Source: JANWHF01 sp036276235
Lineage (GTDB): Bacteria; Planctomycetota; Phycisphaerae; Tepidisphaerales; Tepidisphaeraceae
Reading direction: 5' to 3'
Assembly: GCA_036276235.1 (NCBI GenBank)
Contig: DATBDZ010000385.1
Location: forward strand, 1-12,435
DNA: 12,435 nucleotides
A program made the position numbers and the translations under genes. Below, piece after piece: positions 6,332 through 12,435 of the stretch. Under the pieces are notes generated by a model. That model searched no databases, was not told the origin of the DNA, and saw only the letters and a program-made list of their open reading frames with translations. Position 1 is the stretch's first letter. Every line of letters begins with the position of its first letter.

Positions 6332-7424
6332 TCTTAGTCAGCACGACGATTGGCTCACCAGCGATACCGCAGCGGCGATTGTGATCCGCGAGCCGCTCGT
6401 GTCAGTCGAAGGACCAGACGGCGTGATTTTCCCTGCTACCTACGCCGCCGCGGAGGATAAGACGGTATTCCCCGGTGGTTACAATATCGACCCACCGACA
6501 GGCGAGAAAAATGTATGCCTCGTTGACAGCGTTGGCTCGCAAGCCAACCGCATCGAGCCCTTGTTTGCGAAGCGCGAATATGCCGAGCTAGTGCCTCAGA
6601 TAGTAATCAGTGCGGGAGAGAAATCCGTCAACCTCCTGGAAGCTGGGCATCGCGCCGGCGATGCAATCGTCCGTTCTACAGTTTTGCAGAAGGCCATCCA
6701 GGACGCATTCAAGGCGGTGTTGCGCGGCAATGCGCTCGAGTTAGCTAGAATCGCACCAACGTCTCTCGTCTTTGGCGTCTGGGACTCGCGCGACACGCAA
6801 GCCAAGCTCCCCCGGCTTCTCGCGTCAACAATTCGGGCGTTCGATGTTGTTCGGCTCACTCGGTCCGCTCAATTTAATCCGGCCGCCGATTACATCGGGC
6901 TCGGTTTGCTTGAGGATACAACCGACAAAAAGTTGAAGGACGAATACGCCAAACGAGGATTCATCCATGTCCCGGCGTCGGGTTCGCATGGCGGTGTCAT
7001 TGCCAACGGCGGCATTCGACGCGACGTCACCTTCAGCCTGGCGGCGCTACGACTTCTCGCAGCCGGTGATGATTCGAAGCAAACGCTCGCCCTGCGCCGC
7101 TATGTGCTCGGCTTAACACTTGTGGCGCTTACCGCGCCAGCGCAGACGTATCTCCGACAAGGCTGCAACCTGGTGCCGGATGTCGCCCAACCCAGGACGA
7201 TCACACTCGTCAAGGCGGATGGGGCGCGCACAGAACTAAAGATCTCGCACGAACAAGCCCTCACGTACGCCCAAGCAGCAGCCAAGGCATTCGTTGTCGG
7301 CAAGTCACAGACCGTGAAATTCGACTTGGAATTCGCCAAGAAGGACATCGCCGGCGAAAGTGACGTCAAATCCACGCGCAAGCGAGCTGCAAAAGCAGCG
7401 GAGATTAAACCGGAGGCACAATGA
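6324..7424 (+). CDS. csb1: Csb1 / Cas7g backbone subunit
   Basis: This 366-residue RAMP-superfamily protein matches the Csb1 (GSU0053-like) Cas7 family. Several copies are expected to coat the crRNA spacer and form the backbone of the surveillance complex. Family-like blocks include the N-terminal VFPATYA/FPGGYNI region (about 36-55), FNPAADYIGLGLLED (about 184-198) and the glycine-rich SHGGVIANGGIRRDVTFSLA (221-240), which I recall as a Csb1 hallmark. The C-terminus is a lysine/alanine-rich tail (STRKRAAKAAEIKPEAQ), probably flexible. Its ATG lies inside the end of csb3 (8-nt overlap) and has a strong AAGGAG 6 nt upstream, fitting a subunit needed in several copies. It ends by overlapping the csb2 start. 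Confidence 0.93.
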   Translation: MSDLSQHDDWLTSDTAAAIVIREPLVSVEGPDGVIFPATYAAAEDKTVFPGGYNIDPPTGEKNVCLVDSVGSQANRIEPLFAKREYAELVPQIVISAGEKSVNLLEAGHRAGDAIVRSTVLQKAIQDAFKAVLRGNALELARIAPTSLVFGVWDSRDTQAKLPRLLASTIRAFDVVRLTRSAQFNPAADYIGLGLLEDTTDKKLKDEYAKRGFIHVPASGSHGGVIANGGIRRDVTFSLAALRLLAAGDDSKQTLALRRYVLGLTLVALTAPAQTYLRQGCNLVPDVAQPRTITLVKADGARTELKISHEQALTYAQAAAKAFVVGKSQTVKFDLEFAKKDIAGESDVKSTRKRAAKAAEIKPEAQ

Positions 7425-8995
7425 TGAGGCTCCTCTGCGTCACGTTCCGATTCATTCAACCGTTCCCAATATTCCATGGATGCGCGGATGCGGGAGCACC
7501 CGAATGGCCACCATCGCCGCTGCGGGCATTTCAAGCGTTGTTGAACGCAACTGCCTTGCGTCATCGCGGCCGCGAACTCGATTCAAATGTTCGTTCCGCA
7601 CTGGACATATTGGAAGCAATTCGCCCTTACATCATTGCCCCGATGGGCGTCCCGGCGACCGTTGGCTATCGCACGTACGTACCGCACAACCAGACCGACC
7701 TTGTTACTTCCGCGTGGGATCGCGGCAATCTTGAAGCGAGCATCGCATCGCATCGAATGGAAAAGGATGTGCGGCCAACACGAATTGCATTCACCGATGA
7801 TTCACTTCCGGCGGTACATTATGTATACCCGCTCGATCTGCCGGATGACGCCTGCAATCGGCTACTCGAATCAGTTCGTCCGTCCGTTAGATCGATCACG
7901 GCACTCGGTTGGGGCATCGATCAGGTAATTGCGGACGCAACGTTAATCTCACAAGCTGACCTTCACTCCCTGGAAGGCGAGCAGTGGCGGCCCGCCTCGA
8001 CTGGGGTGAACCGCCTCCGCGTTCATTGCGCCGGCTCTCTCGACGCGCTTTCGGCACGACACGAGAAGTTCTTGAACCGAATCAGCGACGGCAAGTTCAC
8101 CCCCGTTCCGCCGCTCACGAAGATGGAGGTTGTGGCCTATCGTCGTGACACCGATCCCGCGCCTCGGCCTCACGCCGTCTTCAAACTTATTGACGCCAAC
8201 GAAGACGCCTACCGTTATCCTCACGCGAAGCTGATTCATGTGGCGGGGATGGTGCGGCATCTGGCAATTGAGCGCATGACCAACGCCGCCCCGGCTTGGA
8301 TCACAGACACTGGCGAATGGGTGAATCGGGTCGTGCGCGGCAAACGGGATGCTTCGTCTGCCGAACATCAGCAGTTCTCCTATGTTCCTCTTCCCTCGAT
8401 CGGGCACGAGCACGCCGACGCAATGATCCGCAATGTGATGATCGTCGCGCCGCTCGGTATGGAGCGTGAATTGAATTATCTCGCCGAGCGGCTGAACGGG
8501 GAGGTTCTCAGGCCCGAGGGTGATGCGGCCGAATGTGATGCCGATTCCAAGCCGCAGATATCACAGCGGATTGAACTGCAAAAGTTCAATCCGCCGAGCG
8601 GCAAGTTCATTAGCAAATGCTATCTTGGCTTATCAAGATTCTGGCATACCGTCACGCCGGTCATTCTCGATGGGCACAACCGAAAGTCGAAGAACGACAA
8701 ACCTGAAGAGATCGCGCGGGCGACCGAAAAACTTATCTGCAAAGCGCTGCAGCGATGGGGCATCGAAACGCCATGCGAATTCACATGGCAATCGGTTCCG
8801 TTTCTGAAGAACACGCTGTCGGCTCACAAATATGATCGCGACGGACGCCACACCGGCTATCACCGGCCGGCCCATCTGAAAGACCTGACCGCCGTTCACG
8901 TGCGTTTGAGCTTTAGCCACCCCGTTCCCGGCCCCCTTACCCTCGGCGCCGGGCGGCATTGCGGGTTTGGCCTCATGGCGGCGGTTCAATCATGA
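7421..8995 (+). CDS. csb2: Csb2, Cas5-Cas6 fusion (type I-G)
   Basis: This 524-residue protein is the I-G fusion of a Cas5-like and a Cas6-like domain (GSU0054-like). By family knowledge it cuts pre-crRNA in the repeats and keeps the crRNA 5' handle as part of the complex; the handle here would be ATTGAAGC. The N-terminus (MMRLLCVTFRFIQPFPIFHG, then EWPPSPLRAFQALL) is Cas5-like. The last 21 residues carry the glycine-rich RAMP loop (GPLTLGAGRHCGFGLM, 504-519) typical of Cas6. No separate cas6 gene is present, as expected. Two adjacent ATGs (7421 and 7424) follow GGAGG at 7412-7416; the second has the better spacing (7 nt). The csb1 stop and the cas4-cas1 start overlap the gene's ends by 4 nt each. 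I could not assign the catalytic histidine. Confidence 0.93.
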   Translation: MMRLLCVTFRFIQPFPIFHGCADAGAPEWPPSPLRAFQALLNATALRHRGRELDSNVRSALDILEAIRPYIIAPMGVPATVGYRTYVPHNQTDLVTSAWDRGNLEASIASHRMEKDVRPTRIAFTDDSLPAVHYVYPLDLPDDACNRLLESVRPSVRSITALGWGIDQVIADATLISQADLHSLEGEQWRPASTGVNRLRVHCAGSLDALSARHEKFLNRISDGKFTPVPPLTKMEVVAYRRDTDPAPRPHAVFKLIDANEDAYRYPHAKLIHVAGMVRHLAIERMTNAAPAWITDTGEWVNRVVRGKRDASSAEHQQFSYVPLPSIGHEHADAMIRNVMIVAPLGMERELNYLAERLNGEVLRPEGDAAECDADSKPQISQRIELQKFNPPSGKFISKCYLGLSRFWHTVTPVILDGHNRKSKNDKPEEIARATEKLICKALQRWGIETPCEFTWQSVPFLKNTLSAHKYDRDGRHTGYHRPAHLKDLTAVHVRLSFSHPVPGPLTLGAGRHCGFGLMAAVQS

Positions 8996-10902
8996 CCGAC
9001 CCCACCCCTTCATCCTCCGATCCTCTGCCGCTGCGGATGCTCAATGAGTATGCCTACTGTCCGCGGCTGTTCCATTTCATGCATGTGGAAGGGCGGTGGG
9101 CGGATAATGAGTTTACGGTTGAAGGCCGCCATGCGCATCGGCGGGTGGATTCGGCGGAGCAGTTGTTGCCGACTGCTGTTTCGCAGGTGAAGCCGCAAGC
9201 CGCAAGCCAGCCTGCGGTGAGCGGAGTCGAACCGAAGCCGGTAGGGGCGGGAGAGGAGCCGGGAGACAGGAGCCAGGAGACAGGAGAAAACGCGCGTCTG
9301 ACAACTGACAACGTGCAACCCACAACTGACAACCCACAACCTCCGACTGACAACTCGCAACTGGCAACTGGCAACTCATTTCCCGGCAACGACGATCCTC
9401 CTCCCACGATCGTTCGCTCCGTCCCGCTCTCTTCGCAAATCCTGGGTCTGTCGGCGAAGCTGGATTTGGTTTCTGCCGAGGGGGTGGCGGCAGTTCCCGT
9501 TGAAACCAAGCGCGGGCGGGTACCGGAGAACGCCGAGCGGTCTTGGGAGCCGGAGCGCGTGCAGTTGATGGGGCAGGGATTGCTCCTGCGCGAGCATGGA
9601 TATCAATGCGATCATGGGATGCTCTACTTCGCCGGCTCGCGCACGCGGGTGCGGATCGATTTTACGCCGGAGCTTGAGGCACGCACGCGCGAGCTGCTGC
9701 TGCTGGCCCGCGCGGCGGCGGGGGCCACTGTGCTGCCGCCACCGCTGGAGGACAGCCCTAAATGTAACGGCTGCTCGCTGGCGGGAATCTGTCTGCCGGA
9801 TGAGACCAACGCGCTGTTGGCGGTGCCTGCGGAAGAGGGGGCGGAGACGCCGGCCGATGGCCGCGCGGCGCGGCGGCTTTATCCTGTCCGCGATGATGCA
9901 ACCCCTTTCTACGTGCAGGAGCCGGGCGCTTATGTCGGCTGTTCCAAGAAACGCATCATCGTCAAAAAATCGGGCGAGGAGCTGGCCAGCGTGCGGCTGC
10001 AGGATCTCAGCCAGCTTGTGCTCTGCGGCAATGTGCAGATCAGCACGCAAGCCGTGCAGGTGCTATGCGAAGCCGCCGTCCCCATCGTGTATTTGAGCAT
10101 GGGGCATTGGTTTTATGGGATCAGCCACGGGATTCATCTGCGCAACGCGTATGATCGTGCCGCGCAGTTTCGGGTGGCGGGCGAGCCGCAATCATGCCTG
10201 CACTTTGCGCGGCGGATTGTCGCGGACAAGGCGGAGAACCAGCGGACGCTGCTCCGCCGCAATGCCCCGGCCGAAGCCGCCACCGAGCGGGCGCTGCGCG
10301 ATATGGATGATCTGGCCGAGCGCATCGGCGCGGCGGATTCACTGGCGACTCTGCTGGGAATCGAAGGGGCGATCGCGGCGGCGTATTTCGGGAGATTCTC
10401 AACACTGCTCAAGCCGCGCGATTTTGATGCGCAGTGGGATTTTGCCAGCCGCAATCGGCGTCCGCCGCGCGATCCGGTCAATGCGCTGCTTTCATTCGGG
10501 TATGCGATGCTGGCCAAGGAATGCACGGTGGCGTTGCTTTCGGAGGGGCTGGATCCGTGGTGGGGTTTGTATCATCAGCCGCGCCATGGGCGGCCGGCCT
10601 TGGCGCTGGATGTGATGGAGCCGTTTCGGCCGGCGGTGGTGGATTCGGCGGTGATCTCCGCCATCAACACCGGCATGGTGCAGCAATCCAGCTTCGAGAC
10701 CGCTTCCAGCGGATGCATCCTGCGGCCCGAAGGACGCAAGGCATTCATCCGAGCCTACGACGCGCGGCTCGATCAGCTCATCACCCATCCGATCTTCGAT
10801 TATCGATGTTCGTGGCGCGTGGTCATCCGCCTGCAGGCGCGGCTGCTGGCCCGCTGGCTCCGCGGGGAAATCCCTTCCTATACGAGCATCACGACGAGAT
10901 GA
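8992..10902 (+). CDS. cas4-cas1: Cas4-Cas1 fusion with repetitive insertion in the Cas4 part
   Basis: The protein has 636 residues. The Cas4 part (1 to about 285) trims and orients prespacers; the Cas1 part (about 295-636) integrates them with Cas2. Cas4 shows the iron-sulfur cysteines C23 (AYCPRL) and C258, C261 and C267 (CNGCSLAGIC), and the RecB-nuclease residues D158 and E171-x-K173. Cas1 shows E458, H528 and D540 (with E543 in LDVMEPFRP). All key residues are present. Residues about 64-133 are a low-complexity insertion (for example TTDNVQPTTDNPQPPTDN) between the first cysteine region and the nuclease core, encoded by simple-repeat DNA. The ATG at 8992 overlaps the csb2 stop; an earlier in-frame ATG at 8959 is unlikely because it lies well inside csb2. 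Codon use differs from the genes upstream: 17 GAT to 2 GAC for Asp in the Cas1 part. The fusion is typical of type I-G. Confidence 0.95.
   Translation: MTDPTPSSSDPLPLRMLNEYAYCPRLFHFMHVEGRWADNEFTVEGRHAHRRVDSAEQLLPTAVSQVKPQAASQPAVSGVEPKPVGAGEEPGDRSQETGENARLTTDNVQPTTDNPQPPTDNSQLATGNSFPGNDDPPPTIVRSVPLSSQILGLSAKLDLVSAEGVAAVPVETKRGRVPENAERSWEPERVQLMGQGLLLREHGYQCDHGMLYFAGSRTRVRIDFTPELEARTRELLLLARAAAGATVLPPPLEDSPKCNGCSLAGICLPDETNALLAVPAEEGAETPADGRAARRLYPVRDDATPFYVQEPGAYVGCSKKRIIVKKSGEELASVRLQDLSQLVLCGNVQISTQAVQVLCEAAVPIVYLSMGHWFYGISHGIHLRNAYDRAAQFRVAGEPQSCLHFARRIVADKAENQRTLLRRNAPAEAATERALRDMDDLAERIGAADSLATLLGIEGAIAAAYFGRFSTLLKPRDFDAQWDFASRNRRPPRDPVNALLSFGYAMLAKECTVALLSEGLDPWWGLYHQPRHGRPALALDVMEPFRPAVVDSAVISAINTGMVQQSSFETASSGCILRPEGRKAFIRAYDARLDQLITHPIFDYRCSWRVVIRLQARLLARWLRGEIPSYTSITTR
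9181..9393 (+). repeat. Word-repeat DNA inserted in frame in cas4
   Basis: This stretch is built of short variants of a few words: AACTGACAAC, CAACTGGCAACTGG, ACCCACAACTGACAACCC, and GGAGACAGGAGCCAGGAGAC. Read on the - strand it becomes AGTTGTCAGTTG and GTCTCCTGGCTCCTG. The same GGAGCCAGGAG words fill the space between cas4-cas1 and cas2. It encodes hydrophilic T/D/N/Q/P-rich sequence without a stop. Edges are approximate, placed where the sequence returns to ordinary Cas4. Confidence 0.75.
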
Positions 10903-10982
10903 ACGGCGGGGGGGAGCCAGGAGCCAGGAGTTGGAAGCCGGGAGTTGGACGCCAGAAGAGCCGGGCAGGAGCTGGGAGCTAG

Positions 10983-11032
10983 GTCCGGTCAGTGGTGAAG
11001 CTGAACCCTGAACCCCGAGTCCTCAGGAGTTG
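10983..11032 (+). repeat. 50-bp direct repeat, copy 1
   Basis: This matches 11082-11131 at 48 of 50 positions; the difference is GAGTCC here against GAACCC in copy 2. Confidence 0.85.
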
Positions 11033-11081
11033 GGAGCCAGAAGCCGGGAGTTAGAAGATAGAGCCAGGAAGCGGCAGTTAC

Positions 11082-11131
11082 GTCCGGTCAGTGGTGAAGC
11101 TGAACCCTGAACCCCGAACCCTCAGGAGTTG
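11082..11131 (+). repeat. 50-bp direct repeat, copy 2
   Basis: This is the partner of 10983-11032, offset by 99 bp. It begins GTCCGGTCAGTGG and ends CTCAGGAGTTG. Confidence 0.85.
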
Positions 11132-11177
11132 AAAGCCGGTAGTTACGTCAGAGGCCAGGAGGCGGGAGACGCAAACC

Positions 11178-11182
11178 AGGAG
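11178..11182 (+). promoter_or_regulatory. cas2 ribosome-binding site inside the repeat region
   Basis: AGGAG lies 5 nt before the cas2 ATG, within CCAGGAGTCG, itself a word of the repeat region. Unlike the upstream genes, cas2 does not overlap its neighbour and needs its own initiation site. Confidence 0.6.
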
Positions 11183-11187
11183 TCGCA

Positions 11188-11481
11188 ATGACGACGCGGC
11201 GGCATTACATTGTCAGCTACGATATCAGCGACGACAAACGCCGCGGGAAAGTCTTCGATCATCTGGAAGGCCGCGGCGATCATGCCCAGTTTTCAGTCTT
11301 CTTCTGCCAGCTCAACCCGCGCGAGCTGGCGGAGCTGCGGGCGGAGCTGACCGCCATCATCCATCACGAGCAGGACCAGATCCTGCTGGTGGACCTGGGC
11401 CCCGCCTACAACCCACTCGACGGCGGCATCGAGTGCCTGGGCAAAACTTTCGATGTGCGTTCACGCGTGAACGTGGTATAA
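11188..11481 (+). CDS. cas2: Cas2
   Basis: This 97-residue protein has the ferredoxin-like Cas2 pattern: a first strand ending in an aspartate (HYIVSYDIS, D12), then DDKRRGKVFDHLEGRGDHAQ and the FSVFFCQL strand. Cas2 dimers bridge Cas1 dimers in the integrase complex. Length is normal and the frame is intact. It is separated from cas4-cas1 by 285 bp of repeat DNA rather than overlapping it, and it starts at an ATG with AGGAG 5 nt upstream. The CRISPR leader follows 228 bp before the first repeat, the usual place for an active array. Confidence 0.95.
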   Translation: MTTRRHYIVSYDISDDKRRGKVFDHLEGRGDHAQFSVFFCQLNPRELAELRAELTAIIHHEQDQILLVDLGPAYNPLDGGIECLGKTFDVRSRVNVV

Positions 11482-11709
11482 AGGCGGACAAGCAAGATGC
11501 CGCAAGCGATATGTGATAAGGCACGAAGTAAACAACCGCGCGAGCGGCGGCGTGGTGCGCCACCCCCGGCCACCTCGCGAACTCTTTGGCAAGTGAATAG
11601 TTATGATCAAGCGGAGCATGAATTTGCTCCGAGAAAAAGTAGGCCGCCATGCCACCCCGCGCAAGGCGGCTTGCTAGTACAGTGCTGCCAAAGGTTTAGG
11701 AAGGCAGCG
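11482..11709 (+). promoter_or_regulatory. CRISPR leader of the main array
   Basis: This non-coding stretch lies between cas2 and the first repeat, on the side expected from the repeat's ATTGAAGC 3' end. It is GC-rich at first and AT-rich from about 11587 to 11640. TATGAT at 11602-11607 is a possible -10 box, though no convincing -35 box lies at the right distance. A 7-bp hairpin follows at 11612-11631. A small in-frame ORF here (from 11497) runs on into the array and has no support as a gene. Confidence 0.7.
11612..11631. other. Hairpin in leader
   Basis: CGGAGCA (11612-11618) pairs exactly with TGCTCCG (11625-11631) around a TGAATT loop. It is followed by AGAAAAAG rather than T residues, so it does not look like an intrinsic terminator on the + strand. 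It could be a protein-binding site for adaptation or a transcript structure. Confidence 0.5.
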
Positions 11710-12435
11710 ATTTCCGCGCTCATCAGAGCGCGGCCCCATTGAAGCTCCACCGGCACGGAGTACGCTGGCGTCGACAATCTATTTCCGCGCTCATCAGAGC
11801 GCGGCCCCATTGAAGCAATTCCGCCGCATGTTGTTCCGCGGCGAACCTTGATATTTCCGCGCTCATCAGAGCGCGGCCCCATTGAAGCGACTGTTACACA
11901 GGGACAATACGCTATGAGTTACGCTATTTCCGCGCTCATCAGAGCGCGGCCCCATTGAAGCGGGTGGCGGCTGGCGGATGGCCGGCGTCGATTCCAGATT
12001 TCCGCGCTCATCAGAGCGCGGCCCCATTGAAGCAGCCGGCGCGATGCCGCCGAGGGGGTGATGCCCAGATTTCCGCGCTCATCAGAGCGCGGCCCCATTG
12101 AAGCTGCACGGGCGAGCGCGCCTCGTCGAACGCCGACTTGGATTTCCGCGCTCATCAGAGCGCGGCCCCATTGAAGCCTACGCAAAAGTCGACGGACTCA
12201 CCGCCACACCACATTTCCGCGCTCATCAGAGCGCGGCCCCATTGAAGCGCTCTCAACTGGAACGCGGGCGCGACCTACGCCCTATTTCCGCGCTCATCAG
12301 AGCGCGGCCCCATTGAAGCAATCAGGTGGAGGCCAACCTCGATGTCAACCAGGTTATTTCCGCGCTCATCAGAGCGCGGCCCCATTGAAGCGGGGAGCGG
12401 CGGCTGTTGCATCCGCGCCAGTAGTGCAATTTCCG
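11710..12435 (+). CRISPR. Type I-G CRISPR array, ten full repeats plus start of an eleventh
   Basis: The 36-nt repeat begins ATTTCCGCGCTC and ends CCCCATTGAAGC. It holds a perfect 8-bp stem, CCGCGCTC/GAGCGCGG, around ATCA. Full repeats start at 11710, 11781, 11853, 11926, 11998, 12069, 12142, 12213, 12284 and 12356; a partial repeat starts at 12429 and is cut by the window edge. All ten full copies are identical. The ten spacers are 35, 36, 37, 36, 35, 37, 35, 35, 36 and 37 nt and none repeats another. The orientation, with the ATTGAAGC handle 5' of each spacer and the leader next to cas2, indicates rightward transcription and a leader-proximal (newest) end at 11710. Identical repeats and a full cas set suggest a recently active array. 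Confidence 0.98.

Larger units (their letters stand above)
10903..11187. repeat. Degenerate word-repeat region between cas4-cas1 and cas2
   Basis: No gene is seen here. The stretch is almost wholly made of variants of GGAGCCAGGAG, GGAGTTGGAAGCC and GCCGGGAGTTAG. Within it is a 50-bp direct repeat, 10983-11032 and 11082-11131, differing at two bases and set 99 bp apart; it starts GTCCGGTCAGTGG and contains CTGAACCCTGAACCCC. The purine-rich + strand contains many AGGAG words, one of which is the cas2 ribosome-binding site. Confidence 0.8.

Noticed and set aside
9010..9509. Overlapping - strand ORFs opposite cas4 with repetitive peptides such as SCQLPVASCQ
   Set aside because: They are products of the word-repeat DNA on the reverse strand of an intact gene.
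10434..10982. 182-residue ORF overlapping the end of cas4-cas1 and the repeat region
   Set aside because: It is a frame shadow of Cas1, and its tail simply translates the word repeats.
11612..11640. Intrinsic terminator after cas2
   Set aside because: The hairpin is followed by A-rich, not T-rich, sequence on the + strand.
11607..12316. ORFs within the main array and leader, with recurring MGPRSDERGN or ALIRARPH peptides
   Set aside because: These are translations of the CRISPR repeat itself, not genes.

Overview
The window holds an apparently complete type I-G (formerly I-U) CRISPR-Cas locus read on the + strand. Effector genes, a fused Cas4-Cas1 adaptation gene and cas2 are followed by a leader and a repeat-spacer array that runs off the right edge. 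A short sigma-factor-like gene and a small unrecognised ORF precede cas3. Left of these lie a two-repeat remnant of a second CRISPR array in the opposite orientation and an IS4-family insertion sequence. The sequence is GC-rich bacterial chromosome. The I-G Cas set with the Cas4-Cas1 fusion, together with degenerate word-like repeats of the 'GGAGCCAGGAG / AGTTGTCAGTTG' kind, made me think of Planctomycetes or a related soil or aquatic lineage, but nothing here is a firm taxonomic marker.

Layout. Positions 1-1520: IS4-family element with 22-bp terminal inverted repeats and one transposase (- strand). 1521-1762: no gene; palindromes sharing the word ATGTAGCGC, including a perfect 14-bp stem. 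1763-1869: two degenerate CRISPR repeats around one 36-nt spacer, reading leftward, with a possible third eroded repeat at about 1902. 1870-2068: AT-rich regulatory region with a 13-bp palindrome and three ATGTCAA copies. 2069-2455: sigma-like gene. 2560-2781: small ORF. 2778-8995: cas3, csb3 (cas8g), csb1 (cas7g) and csb2 (cas5-cas6 fusion). 8992-10902: cas4-cas1. 10903-11187: word-repeat region. 11188-11481: cas2. 11482-11709: leader. 11710-12435: array of ten identical 36-nt repeats plus the start of an eleventh.

How the genes work together. From the small ORF to cas4-cas1 every junction overlaps by 4 or 8 nt, which suggests one translationally coupled operon. By family knowledge, Csb2 processes the pre-crRNA and holds the crRNA. 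Csb1 forms the backbone of the surveillance complex with Csb3 as its short large-subunit-like protein. Cas3, with an N-terminal helicase and C-terminal HD nuclease, degrades the target. Cas4-Cas1 and Cas2 acquire spacers at the leader end.

The most notable oddities are: (a) a repetitive in-frame insertion of about 70 residues inside the Cas4 domain, built from the same DNA words as the cas4-cas1/cas2 spacer; (b) a codon-use change starting at cas4-cas1; (c) the divergent remnant array on the far side of the operon; (d) the sigma-like gene and small ORF at the head of the operon.
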